64,000 nt of DNA. Source: Pseudomonas sp. MTM4. GTDB taxonomy: Bacteria; Pseudomonadota; Gammaproteobacteria; Pseudomonadales; Pseudomonadaceae. The stretch covers positions 3,127,501 through 3,191,500 of the forward strand of contig NZ_CP048411.1 in the NCBI RefSeq assembly GCF_019355055.1, written 5' to 3'. This document shows positions 54,646 through 63,545 of this stretch, piece by piece (the stretch's first letter is position 1; each line of letters starts with the position of its first letter). Below the pieces are notes generated by a model. It was not told the DNA's origin. It did no database searches and worked only from the letters and a program-made list of their open reading frames with translations. The position numbers were made by a program, and so were the translations under genes.

Positions 54646-56913
54646 TTAGCTGCCATCTTGACTGCGTGAGACGATGAAAGCGCCGTTTTTCGGCAGTTCT
54701 GGCGGAATAGTGTCAAGTGCCTGACGCGCAAGTTCTTTGCTTGGGTAATCGCCATAGGTCAGCGAATACCATGGTCCGCCCTGCCTCTGGCCTTGGAGCA
54801 ACCGCAGTGGCTGTTCGGGATGGCGTTCGACCAACGCTCGCATCCGCTCGGAATTGCTGCCAGCGACCAGCTGAATAGTGTGGCTCTGGTGTGTTTCTGC
54901 GGGCTTGATGTCGATGATTGCCGGCGTGGGTGGCGCCAGTTGCAATGCCGGTTGTGGTGGTATCGCAAGCGCCCGAGGGGCTTCATCCGGTGCTGGCTGG
55001 GCGCGCAAGTCCAGCTCTGGCTGCGTGCCGCTTCGGTCGAAGAGCCTGCGCGGATCATCTGGCAGCGAACTGCCACTGAAGGCTTCGCTCCGGCTGAGGC
55101 CGTGCATCTCCTGGTATTTACCCAGGCTGAGGCTGCTCAACCCGGCGCCATCGCGGGTGACGCTTGGGCGCAGGAAGACCATCAGGTTGCGCTTGACCCG
55201 GCTATCGCGACTGGAGCGGAACAGCCGGCCCAGCAGAGGAATGTCCCCCAGCAGCGGCACTTTGCTCATGCTCTGGGTGACGTCGTCCTGGATCAGACCG
55301 CCCAGCACGATCACCTGGCCGTCGTCGGCGAGGATGGTGCTCTTTATGGAGCGCTTGTTGGTGATCACATCCGCCACCTGGATGCCGGTGGGGGCGTTTA
55401 CCAGGGTCGAAATTTCCTGCTCGATCTCCAGGCGCAGGGTCGAGCCATCGTTGATGTGCGGGGTGATTTTCAGCGAGACGCCAATATCCTCGCGCTCGAT
55501 GGTGGTGAAGGGGTTGCTGGCGCCGTCGCTGGTGGTGGTATAGGAGCCGGTCTGAAAGGGTACGTTCTGGCCGACCAGGATCTCCGCCGGCTGGTTGTCC
55601 AGGGTCAGCAGCGTCGGGGTGGATAGCAGGTTGCTTTTGCCGGTGGCCGACAGCGCCGTGATCAAGGCGCCGAAGTTGTCGTTGCCCACGCCCACGATGG
55701 CGCCGTTGGGCAGCGCGCCGGCCAGCCGACTCGGATCTTCCGAGCCGAGGGCGCCGAGCAGGGTACCGATGGATAGCCCGGTATTGCTGAAGTTTACGCC
55801 GCCGAGGCCGCCGTTTCGCCCGTCGATGGCCCACTGCACGCCCAGGGCTTCACTGACATCTCCGGACATCTCGATGATCGCCGCCTCCACCAGAACCTGG
55901 GCGCGCGGGACGTCCAGCTGGCGTACCAGGTCCTCCAGTGCGCCGAGCATGTCCGGCTCGGCGAGGATCACCAGGGCATTGAGGCTTTCGTCGGCGCGGA
56001 TCATGACCTGGCGCGGTCGGGTGTTGCCGCTGGCATCCGGCTCGACCATGCTTTCGGCCAGTTCGCCGAGCGTGGTGGCGAGGTTCTTGGCATCGCCGTA
56101 ACGCAGGCGGATCACCCGCGTGTTGGACGAGCGCGAGCTCGGTGTGTCGAGGGACTGGACCAGTTGTAGCAACCTGGCCCGGGCTTGTGGTGGGCCCAGC
56201 AGGATGAGCCGGTTGGCGCGGTGGTCGGCGATCACTTGGGTGGCGTCGGTCTGTCCGTGTTTCAACGACTCGCCAAGCACCTGTGCGGCATCGCGCACCC
56301 AGATATGGCGCAGCTCATAGATGCTGTAATCGCGCTGCTGGCGGCTATCGAGCTGACGCAGGACGTCTTCGATGCGGGCGATGTTGGCCGGCCGGTCGCT
56401 GACGATCAGGCTATTGGCCGAAGGCACAGCGGCAAGATGCCCATAACCGGCCACCAACGGGCGGATCAGCGCCGCCAGTTCGCCGACCGAGCCATGCTGC
56501 ACCTGCAGCACGCGTGTCTCCAGGTTGCCGCCGCTGCCGGCTTCCGCCCTGGCCTCCACGTTGGGGACGATGGCGGTCTGCGCGCCCTGTGGCAGTACAG
56601 CGAAACCGTGAGTAGCCATCACCGAGAGGAATAGCTGATAAAGCTCGGCCAGGCTCAGAGGCTCTTGAGCGATCACCGTGACCTGGCCCTTGACCCGCGG
56701 ATCGACGACGAAGGTCTGACCGCCGATGCTGGAAACCTGCTCGATGAAGTCACGGATGTCCGTGTCCCGCATATTGATCGTCCAGCGCTCCTCGCTGCTT
56801 TCGGCAGCCGGATTTGCCGCAATGACCAGCGACGGGATGCAGATGGATGCCAGGCAGCTGGCGGCGATCAGCCCCGTCAGCAGCACCTTGTTCGTTCGCC
56901 TGGTCAGGCTCAT
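54646..56913 (-). CDS. gspD: Type II secretion secretin GspD with C-terminal SPOR-like domain
   Basis: About 755 residues. A signal peptide is followed by N0 (WTINMRDTDIRDFIEQVSSI), N1-N3 repeats (ANSLIVSDRPANIARIEDVL, HRANRLILLGPPQARARLLQ, DESLNALVILAEPDMLGALE) and the secretin barrel. The barrel includes VGQNVPFQTGSYTT, REDIGVSLKITPHI, and VPLLGDIPLLGRLF. Unusually, residues about 678-755 form a SPOR-like domain (HTIQLVAGS, GGPWYSLTYGDYPSKELARQ). It forms the outer-membrane channel. The ATG at 56913 overlaps the gspC stop by four bases; GGGAG lies upstream. Confidence 0.92.
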   Translation of the reverse strand: MSLTRRTNKVLLTGLIAASCLASICIPSLVIAANPAAESSEERWTINMRDTDIRDFIEQVSSIGGQTFVVDPRVKGQVTVIAQEPLSLAELYQLFLSVMATHGFAVLPQGAQTAIVPNVEARAEAGSGGNLETRVLQVQHGSVGELAALIRPLVAGYGHLAAVPSANSLIVSDRPANIARIEDVLRQLDSRQQRDYSIYELRHIWVRDAAQVLGESLKHGQTDATQVIADHRANRLILLGPPQARARLLQLVQSLDTPSSRSSNTRVIRLRYGDAKNLATTLGELAESMVEPDASGNTRPRQVMIRADESLNALVILAEPDMLGALEDLVRQLDVPRAQVLVEAAIIEMSGDVSEALGVQWAIDGRNGGLGGVNFSNTGLSIGTLLGALGSEDPSRLAGALPNGAIVGVGNDNFGALITALSATGKSNLLSTPTLLTLDNQPAEILVGQNVPFQTGSYTTTSDGASNPFTTIEREDIGVSLKITPHINDGSTLRLEIEQEISTLVNAPTGIQVADVITNKRSIKSTILADDGQVIVLGGLIQDDVTQSMSKVPLLGDIPLLGRLFRSSRDSRVKRNLMVFLRPSVTRDGAGLSSLSLGKYQEMHGLSRSEAFSGSSLPDDPRRLFDRSGTQPELDLRAQPAPDEAPRALAIPPQPALQLAPPTPAIIDIKPAETHQSHTIQLVAGSNSERMRALVERHPEQPLRLLQGQRQGGPWYSLTYGDYPSKELARQALDTIPPELPKNGAFIVSRSQDGS

Positions 56914-57419
56914 GGCCGTTGCTCTCCCGGGACGCGCCGCAGCCATACGCTTTCCAGCCGGCCGGCATGCGCCAGCTGCACGTGATCATGGTGGATGGCC
57001 GACAGCCTCATCCCGGGCATTACTTCGTCACCCTGAAGGAGGCGTCGAGGGCGATCGTTGTCCACAATGATCAAAGCACTGGAACGGCTCGGGTCGGAAT
57101 GCACGAAGCTGGCGCGCAGCCGTAAACGTTGTTCGTTGGCGCGGGCAGACTCGCTCTTTGCACCGAACAGGCGATCCATTGCCGGGTTCATATCAACAGA
57201 ATGGCGTTCGGGAATCGCGACAGGAGCGGGAATGAAGGCGGGTTGCGTCAGCCAGTCCCTTAATTCGAGAGCCTGCCAGGTGAAGCTGGCGATGGCTGCC
57301 AGTGCGATAGCCACCGGTGCTGCCCAGCGCAGAGCGGGCCATCTGTTGGTCGGTGGGTATCTATCGAACGCTCGGGACGACACTGCTGACTCCGCTGATT
57401 CCGTTGGCGACGGAGGCAT
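56910..57419 (-). CDS. gspC: Type II secretion inner-membrane protein GspC
   Basis: A 169-residue GspC/XcpP-type protein. It has a cytoplasmic start, one helix (about 33-48, APVAIALAAIASFTWQ), a linker and an HR domain (RLRLRASFVHSDPSRSSALI, then GMRLSAIHHDHVQLAHAGRL). There is no PDZ or coiled-coil end, so it is a short version. It bridges the inner-membrane platform and GspD. It is transcribed with gspD and divergent from gspE. Confidence 0.87.
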   Translation of the reverse strand: MPPSPTESAESAVSSRAFDRYPPTNRWPALRWAAPVAIALAAIASFTWQALELRDWLTQPAFIPAPVAIPERHSVDMNPAMDRLFGAKSESARANEQRLRLRASFVHSDPSRSSALIIVDNDRPRRLLQGDEVMPGMRLSAIHHDHVQLAHAGRLESVWLRRVPGEQRP

Positions 57420-57474
57420 GGCCGCCCCGTTCTAGGCGGCGCGAGGTTAAACAGAAGTTCCCCTACCCGCTCGG

Positions 57475-57554
57475 CGAGAATCCCGGACTGTGTGTGTTGT
57501 CACAGTTGGTATCGAGAATCGGACAGCATGCGATTTTTTCAGCAGAATTCTCGA
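57475..57554. promoter_or_regulatory. Repeated CGAGAAT sites between gspC and gspE
   Basis: CGAGAATCCCGGAC (57475-57488) and CGAGAATCGGAC (57513-57524) are near-direct repeats. The inverse ATTCTCGA (57547-57554) pairs exactly with TCGAGAAT (57512-57519). Three copies in the 166-base divergent promoter suggest a binding array for a regulator of both halves of the secretion locus. No protein is assigned. Confidence 0.4.
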
Positions 57555-57585
57555 CTTTACCCAAGCTCCAATCAGGAAGTTTTCT

Positions 57586-59082
57586 ATGTTGCCCCCGTCC
57601 GCCGAAGGTAATCTGCTCCCCGCGCGTCTGCCCTTCGCCTTCGCTCGGCGCCATGGTGTGATCCTGCTGGATCGTCCTGAAGGCCTGCGTTTATGCGTGC
57701 GCGAGGGGGCGCCGTTGACTGCGCTGCAGGAAGCTCAGCGCGTGGCCGGTGGGCCGTTGCCGATGCAATGGCTGACGCCAGAGGCGTTCGATCAGGCGCT
57801 CGGTGCCGCCTACCAGCACGACTCTTCGGCTGCGATGCTGATGGTCGAGGGGTTGGGCGATGAGATGGACCTGCACAGCTTGGCCGACCAGATTCAAGAA
57901 ACTGAGGACCTGCTCGAACAGGAAGACGATGCGCCGATCATTCGTCTGATCAACGCCATTCTCGGTGAGGCGATCAAGGAAAACGCCTCGGATATCCACG
58001 TCGAAACCTTCGAGAAACGCTTGGTAATCCGCTTCCGCATCGACGGCATCCTCCGTGAAGTGGTGCAGCCCAAGCGCGAGTTGGCGGCATTGCTGGTGTC
58101 GCGGATCAAGGTCATGGCGCGGCTCGACATTGCCGAGAAGCGCATCCCCCAGGACGGCCGTATTTCCCTGCGCGTCGGTGGTCGCGAAGTGGACATTCGC
58201 GTCTCGACCCTGCCGTCGGCCAACGGCGAGCGGGTGGTGCTGCGTCTGCTCGACAAGCAAGCTGGGCGGCTGACACTGCGCCATTTGGGCATGAGCGACC
58301 GGGACCGGCGGGTGATGGAGCAGGCGGTGCAGAAACCCCACGGCATCATCCTCGTCACCGGCCCGACCGGTTCGGGCAAGACCACCACGTTGTATGCCAG
58401 CCTGGTCACGCTCAACGACCGCACGCGAAACATCCTCACCGTCGAGGACCCGATCGAATACAACCTCGAAGGCATCGGCCAGACCCAGGTCAACACCAAA
58501 GTCGATATGACCTTCGCCCGTGGTTTGCGCGCCATCCTGCGTCAGGACCCGGACGTGGTGATGGTCGGCGAGATCCGCGACCAGGAAACCGCCGACATGG
58601 CCGTGCAGGCCTCGCTCACCGGTCACCTGGTGCTCTCCACGCTGCACACCAACAGCGCAATCGGTGCAGTGACGCGACTGGTGGACATGGGCGTCGAGCC
58701 GTTCCTGATTTCCTCGTCGCTGCTCGGCGTGCTGGCCCAGCGCCTCGTGCGGGTGCTGTGTAATGACTGCAAACGCGCCTATGTTGCCGATGAAGCCGAA
58801 TGCGCGCTGTTCGGTATCGACCCGAGCGAGGCGCCTACGCTGTATCACGCCGAGGGTTGCGACGTCTGCCGGCAGCTGGGCTACCGTGGACGGACCGGCA
58901 TCTACGAGCTGGTGATGTTCGATGACACCCTGCGCAGCATGATCCACACCCGCGTAGCCGAGCAGGACATGCTTCGTCACGCTCGCCGGCTGGGCCCGAG
59001 CATCCGCGAAGACGGGCTGCGCAAGGTGCGCGAGGGCGTGACCACCATTGAAGAAGTGTTGCGCGTGACACGTGAGGAGTGA
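57586..59082 (+). CDS. gspE: Type II secretion ATPase GspE
   Basis: A 498-residue secretion ATPase. Motifs are Walker [11 protein letters not shown], the Asp box TVEDPIEY, Walker [20 protein letters not shown] and the His box [11 protein letters not shown]. The C-terminal zinc module is kept (CNDCKRAY...[14 protein letters not shown]). It powers pseudopilus assembly at the inner membrane. The frame opens at 57490, but the ATG at 57586 follows AGGAAG and starts MLPPSAEG. Confidence 0.95.
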   Translation: MLPPSAEGNLLPARLPFAFARRHGVILLDRPEGLRLCVREGAPLTALQEAQRVAGGPLPMQWLTPEAFDQALGAAYQHDSSAAMLMVEGLGDEMDLHSLADQIQETEDLLEQEDDAPIIRLINAILGEAIKENASDIHVETFEKRLVIRFRIDGILREVVQPKRELAALLVSRIKVMARLDIAEKRIPQDGRISLRVGGREVDIRVSTLPSANGERVVLRLLDKQAGRLTLRHLGMSDRDRRVMEQAVQKPHGIILVTGPTGSGKTTTLYASLVTLNDRTRNILTVEDPIEYNLEGIGQTQVNTKVDMTFARGLRAILRQDPDVVMVGEIRDQETADMAVQASLTGHLVLSTLHTNSAIGAVTRLVDMGVEPFLISSSLLGVLAQRLVRVLCNDCKRAYVADEAECALFGIDPSEAPTLYHAEGCDVCRQLGYRGRTGIYELVMFDDTLRSMIHTRVAEQDMLRHARRLGPSIREDGLRKVREGVTTIEEVLRVTREE

Positions 59083-59175
59083 GATGAACGCCATTGACCG
59101 GCAGGCGCCGTACAGGCATGCAAGCGGATCGGGTTTATGTGGAACCGATAGCCGGCTTGCCGGAGATCCTGCCTG

Positions 59176-60390
59176 ATGGCCGCCTTCGAGTACCTGGCGC
59201 TCGACCCGCGCGGTCGCGAGCAGAAGGGCCTGATCGAAGCGGACAGCCCGCGCCAGGCGCGCCAGCTGTTGCGCGAGAAGCAATGGTCGCCGCTGGAGGT
59301 CAAGCAGGCCAAGGCCAAGGAAGATACCGGCGGCGGGGGCTTCGCTTTCGGTCGGGGATTGTCGGCGCGCGACCTGGCCTTGGTGACTCGCCAGCTCGCT
59401 ACCCTGGTCCAGGCTGCACTGCCCATCGAAGAGGCGCTGCGCGCGGCGGCGGCACAGGCGACTTCGCAGAAGATCAAGTCGATGCTGCTGGCGGTCCGTG
59501 CGCGGGTGATGGAAGGACATAGCCTGGCCGGATCGCTGCGCGAATACCCATCGGCGTTTCCCGAGCTGTATCGCGCCACGGTCGCGGCCGGCGAGCATGC
59601 CGGGCATCTGGGGCTGGTGCTCGATCAGCTGGCCGACTACACCGACCAACGCCAGCAATCGAGACAGAAGATTCAGCTGGCGCTGTTGTATCCGGTGATC
59701 CTGCTGGTGGCCTCGCTGGCCATCGTGGTGTTGCTGCTGGGTTACGTGGTGCCTGATGTGGTCAAGGTCTTCGTCAACACCGGGCAGGAACTACCGGCGC
59801 TGACCACCGGGCTGATCGCCGTGAGCGAGGCGGTGCAGCGCTGGGGCTGGCTGATGTTCGTGGGGATCGTCGTGGCCGCGATCGGCATGCGGCAGGCGCT
59901 GCGCGACGAGAAGATCAAGCGTCGCTGGCATGCCGTGATCCTGCGCATTCCGCTGGTCGGGCGGCTGGCGCGGGCGACCAATACCGCGCGTTTCGCCTCG
60001 ACTTTAGCGATCCTCACCCGCAGCGGCGTGCCATTGGTAGATGCGCTGGGCATCGCCGCAGCGGTGATCGCCAACCTGCGCATCCGCGACAAGGTCATCG
60101 AGGCGGCGCAGCGCGTGCGTGAAGGCGGCAGCCTGACCCGCGCGTTGGACGCCACTGGCGAATTCCCGCCGATGATGCTGCACATGATCGCCAGCGGCGA
60201 GAAATCCGGCGAGCTCGATCAGATGCTCGCCCGCACCGCGCGCAATCAGGAAAACGACCTGGCCGCGCAGATTTCGCTGCTGGTGGGACTTTTCGAGCCC
60301 TTCATGCTGGTTTTCATGGGGGCCGTGGTATTGGTGATCGTCCTGGCGATCCTGCTGCCGATTCTTTCACTTAATCAACTGGTGGGCTAA
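59176..60390 (+). CDS. gspF: Type II secretion inner-membrane platform protein GspF
   Basis: A 404-residue protein starting MAAFEYLALDPRGREQKGLI. It has two homologous cytoplasmic halves (EYPSAFPELYRATVAAGEHA and TGEFPPMMLHMIASGEKSGE) and three helices (about 175-195, 225-242 and 370-395). It connects GspE to the pseudopilus. A 93-base gap after gspE contains no convincing gene. Confidence 0.95.
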   Translation: MAAFEYLALDPRGREQKGLIEADSPRQARQLLREKQWSPLEVKQAKAKEDTGGGGFAFGRGLSARDLALVTRQLATLVQAALPIEEALRAAAAQATSQKIKSMLLAVRARVMEGHSLAGSLREYPSAFPELYRATVAAGEHAGHLGLVLDQLADYTDQRQQSRQKIQLALLYPVILLVASLAIVVLLLGYVVPDVVKVFVNTGQELPALTTGLIAVSEAVQRWGWLMFVGIVVAAIGMRQALRDEKIKRRWHAVILRIPLVGRLARATNTARFASTLAILTRSGVPLVDALGIAAAVIANLRIRDKVIEAAQRVREGGSLTRALDATGEFPPMMLHMIASGEKSGELDQMLARTARNQENDLAAQISLLVGLFEPFMLVFMGAVVLVIVLAILLPILSLNQLVG

Positions 60391-60395
60391 CGAGC

Positions 60396-60830
60396 ATGAT
60401 GTTGAACGAACGCAAGCAGAGGGGCTTTACCCTCATCGAAATCATGGTGGTGGTGGTGATTCTGGGGATCCTCGCCGCGCTGGTGGTGCCACAGGTGATG
60501 AACCGCCCGGATCAGGCCAAAGTGACCGTGGCCAAGGGCGACATCAAGGCGATCGGCGCTGCCCTCGACATGTACAAACTGGACAACTATTCCTACCCCA
60601 GCACCCAGCAGGGCCTCGATGCGCTGGTGGAAAAGCCCGGCGGCAATCCGCAACCCAAGAACTGGAACCGCGACGGCTACCTTAAGCGTGTGCCGAAAGA
60701 CCCATGGGGTAACGAATACCAGTACCTATCACCGGGCACTCAGGGCCAGTTCGATCTTTACTCCTACGGCGCCGACGGCAAGCAGGGCGGCTCCGACCTG
60801 AACGCGGACATCGGTAACTGGGACCTCTGA
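60396..60830 (+). CDS. gspG: Major pseudopilin GspG
   Basis: A 144-residue pseudopilin with prepilin motif RGFTLIEIMVVVVILGILAA (cleaved after Gly by PilD, Glu at +5). The GspG calcium-site region DPWGNEYQYLSPGTQGQFDL follows. It polymerises into the pseudopilus. ATG codons at 60396 and 60399 are both possible. It follows gspF by 5 bases. Confidence 0.96.
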   Translation: MMLNERKQRGFTLIEIMVVVVILGILAALVVPQVMNRPDQAKVTVAKGDIKAIGAALDMYKLDNYSYPSTQQGLDALVEKPGGNPQPKNWNRDGYLKRVPKDPWGNEYQYLSPGTQGQFDLYSYGADGKQGGSDLNADIGNWDL

Positions 60831-60833
60831 TCC

Positions 60834-61409
60834 ATGCCTGGGGCGCGCCGGGAGGGCGGCTTTACGCTGATCGAGTTGCTGGTGGTGATCGTCATCCTCG
60901 GTAGCCTGGTGGGGCTGGCGGTGCTCTCGATCGGCGGTACCAACTCATCGCGCGAGATTCGCGACGAAGCGCAACGCCTGGCGACGCTGATCGGCCTGAT
61001 GGCCGACGAGGCTGTGCTCGACAGCCGTGAGTACGGGCTGTTGTTCAGCCGCGACGGTTACCGGTTGATGCACTACGACGAGGCCGAGGCACGCTGGCTC
61101 GATGCCGGCGACGGCCAGGCGCACCGGGCGCCGGAGTGGATGCGTCTGGAACTCGAACTTGAAGGCTCGCCGCTGAAGTTGGTAGCACCGGTCAAGCGTG
61201 AGGATGATCCTATCGGCCTGTCAGATGACGAGGATCGTGAGCGCCGCAGCGCGCCGCGCGTGCAGCCGCAGTTGTTGATCCTGTCGAGCGGCGAGCTTTC
61301 GCCCTTCACCCTGACCTTCTCCGACGAAAGACCGGGCGGTACCGGCTGGACCGTGTCCAGCGATGGCTTTCGCATGCCCCGCGCCGAACCGCTGGAAGAG
61401 CGCCGATGA
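60834..61409 (+). CDS. gspH: Minor pseudopilin GspH
   Basis: A 191-residue minor pseudopilin with the class III signal GGFTLIELLVVIVILGSLVG, then a globular domain with RDEAQRLATLIGLMADEAVL and DSREYGLLFSRDGYRLM. It is thought to join the tip complex to the GspG shaft. It starts three bases after gspG and overlaps gspI by four. Confidence 0.92.
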   Translation: MPGARREGGFTLIELLVVIVILGSLVGLAVLSIGGTNSSREIRDEAQRLATLIGLMADEAVLDSREYGLLFSRDGYRLMHYDEAEARWLDAGDGQAHRAPEWMRLELELEGSPLKLVAPVKREDDPIGLSDDEDRERRSAPRVQPQLLILSSGELSPFTLTFSDERPGGTGWTVSSDGFRMPRAEPLEERR

Positions 61410-61810
61410 GCAACGGCCTGCCGCGAGCGCGGGGGTTCACCCTGCTGGAAGTACTGGTTGCACTAGCGATCTTCGCCATCGTCGCGGCAGTGGTACTGAC
61501 CGCCGCCGGCCGCAGCGTGAGCAACGCCGGACGGCTGGAAGCGCTGACGCTGGCGGGCTGGATCGCCGATAACCGCCTCACCGAACTGCAACTGCAACAA
61601 CCGGCCCCGAGCATCGGTCGCGAAGATCGACAGCTGGAATTCGGCGGCCGCCAGTGGCAGACCCTCAGTGAAGTGGAGACCAGCGGAACGCCCGGCCTGT
61701 TGCGCATCCGCGTCTGGGTGGCGGCCGCCGAATCGCGTCACGGCAATACCGGTTCGATAGAGAGGCGCGCCGTCACCAGCCTGACCGGCTTCGTCGGAGT
61801 CGATCAGTGA
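61406..61810 (+). CDS. gspI: Minor pseudopilin GspI
   Basis: A 134-residue protein with prepilin motif RGFTLLEVLVALAIFAIVAA. The GspI pattern LEALTLAGWIADNRLTELQL follows. It nucleates the tip complex with GspJ and GspK. Start and stop overlap the neighbouring genes, so translation is coupled. Confidence 0.93.
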   Translation: MSNGLPRARGFTLLEVLVALAIFAIVAAVVLTAAGRSVSNAGRLEALTLAGWIADNRLTELQLQQPAPSIGREDRQLEFGGRQWQTLSEVETSGTPGLLRIRVWVAAAESRHGNTGSIERRAVTSLTGFVGVDQ

Positions 61811-62514
61811 TGCGTCGTGCCGTGGCGGGCTTCACTCTGCTCGAACTGTTGATCGCCATCGCGCTGTTCGCGCTGCTGGGGTTGGCGACCTATCGCATGC
61901 TCGAAGCCGTGTTGCGCAGCGATGAGGTGGTACGTGCTCAGGAAACCCAGCTGCGCCAGTTGGGTCGCGCCGTTTGGCGCCTCGAACAGGATCTGATACA
62001 GGCCGTGCCGCGACCGGTGCGCGATGGCTACGGTGACGAGCAGAATGCCCTGGTCGGTCAACTGTCGAGTTTCGAGGGCGGCGCCGCCCTGGAACTGACC
62101 CGCAGCGGTTGGCGCAATCCCACCGGGCTGCTTCGCTCGAATCTGCAACGGGTTCGCTGGCGCCTCAGTGGTGACAGCCTGGAACGGCTCTACTGGACCG
62201 TGCTCGACCGTGATCTGGACAGCGAACCGCGTGTGCAACGGGTGCTGGACGATGTCACCGAGCTGCGCCTGCGTTATCTCGACGCTGAAAACAGCTGGCA
62301 CGAGGAATGGCCACCGTTCGACTTCGGCCGCGGCAATCCGGAAGAACAGGCGCGACGCTTGCCGGTTGCGGTGGAGGTCTCGTTCGACCATATGCGTTAC
62401 GGCACCATCACCCGGCTGCTGCGCCTGCCCGATGGCCCAACGCCGGCGCCGCAATTCATCCAGCCGGACTCCCAGGGGGTTCCTGAACCTGACCCCGAAG
62501 GAGAGATGCAATGA
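61810..62514 (+). CDS. gspJ: Minor pseudopilin GspJ
   Basis: A 234-residue protein with prepilin motif AGFTLLELLIAIALFALLGL and the GspJ segment RLEQDLIQAVPRPVRDGYGD. A GTG at 61807 also fits, but the ATG at 61810 overlaps the gspI stop as TGATG. It pairs with GspI and GspK at the pseudopilus tip. Confidence 0.93.
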   Translation: MRRAVAGFTLLELLIAIALFALLGLATYRMLEAVLRSDEVVRAQETQLRQLGRAVWRLEQDLIQAVPRPVRDGYGDEQNALVGQLSSFEGGAALELTRSGWRNPTGLLRSNLQRVRWRLSGDSLERLYWTVLDRDLDSEPRVQRVLDDVTELRLRYLDAENSWHEEWPPFDFGRGNPEEQARRLPVAVEVSFDHMRYGTITRLLRLPDGPTPAPQFIQPDSQGVPEPDPEGEMQ

Positions 62515-63542
62515 AAGCCCAGCGCGGCGTCGCGCTGATTACCGTGCTGTTGGTGGTGGCCATCGTCACGGTGGTCTGTGCCGGCATGATCGCCCGCCAG
62601 CAACTGTCGATTCGCGGCACCGCCAACCAGGCGCAGGCGCGCCAGGCCTGGCACTACGGGTTGGGTGGCGAAGCCCTCGCGCAGTCGATATTGCGCCGCG
62701 ATCTGCGCGCGTCCAGCGCCGGGACTGGCACAGGCACTGGAATCGATAATGGCACCGAAAATGGCAACGGCACCGGGCAGCCGTCCGTCGACCACCTACT
62801 CGAACCCTGGGCGTTGCCGCAGCCGGCTTACGACCTCGACGAAGGCCAGGGCCAGGTGCAGATCCGCATCGAGGACCTGGCGGGACGTTTCAACCTCAAC
62901 AGCCTGGTGCAGGAGCAACAACACAATGCGGCCGCGCTGGCGCAGTTCCGCCGCCTACTGCTGCGCCTGCAAATCACCGAGCCCTATGCCGAACGGCTGC
63001 TGGACTGGCTCGATAGCGACCAGCAACCCAGCGGCGAGCTGGGCGCCGAGGACAATGCCTATCTGCTGCTCGACCCGCCCTACCGCACTGCCGGGAGTCG
63101 TATGGAGGACTTGTCCGAGTTGCGCTTGCTGCTCGACATGCGCGACGAAGACTTCCAGCGGTTGGCGCCCTATGTCACCGCGTTGCCGGCCGATACCCCG
63201 TTGAACGTCAACACCGCCAGCGCAATGGTGCTGTCGAGCCTCGCCGACAGCCTTAGCCTGAGTGCCGCCGAGGCGCTGGTCCAGGTGCGGCAGGCTGGCG
63301 GGTTTCGCGATGTTGCGAGTTTCACGGCGCAACCGGCGCTTGGCGGTGTCCAACTTGAGGGCATCCGTCTGGCGGTGGCGAGTCAATACTTCCAGGCCAC
63401 TAGCGAAGTGCGGCTGGCCGATCGGCGGATGGCCCTGGTGAGCCGTCTGCGGCGCGAGGAAAACGGTGATGTCCGCGTCCTTCAGCGCAACCTGGGGCAG
63501 CCGCCACGACTGCCTCGTCAAACCAACGATGGAGAGCGATAG
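62511..63542 (+). CDS. gspK: Minor pseudopilin GspK
   Basis: A 343-residue tip pseudopilin. The signal QRGVALITVLLVVAIVTVVC lacks Glu at +5, as is normal for GspK. Family features are EDLAGRFNLNSLVQEQ and TPLNVNTASAMVLSSL. A low-complexity Gly/Thr/Asn stretch (TGTGTGIDNGTENGNGTG, about residues 73-90) is an odd insertion. It overlaps gspJ by four bases. Confidence 0.94.
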   Translation: MKAQRGVALITVLLVVAIVTVVCAGMIARQQLSIRGTANQAQARQAWHYGLGGEALAQSILRRDLRASSAGTGTGTGIDNGTENGNGTGQPSVDHLLEPWALPQPAYDLDEGQGQVQIRIEDLAGRFNLNSLVQEQQHNAAALAQFRRLLLRLQITEPYAERLLDWLDSDQQPSGELGAEDNAYLLLDPPYRTAGSRMEDLSELRLLLDMRDEDFQRLAPYVTALPADTPLNVNTASAMVLSSLADSLSLSAAEALVQVRQAGGFRDVASFTAQPALGGVQLEGIRLAVASQYFQATSEVRLADRRMALVSRLRREENGDVRVLQRNLGQPPRLPRQTNDGER

Positions 63543-63545
63543 CTG

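Noticed and set aside
59084..59170. Short frame MNAIDRQAPYRHASG between gspE and gspF
   Set aside because: About 28 codons with no conserved pattern; probably spacer DNA.
57691..59658. 655-codon antisense frame over gspE and gspF
   Set aside because: Shadow of two well-supported secretion genes with no recognisable domain.
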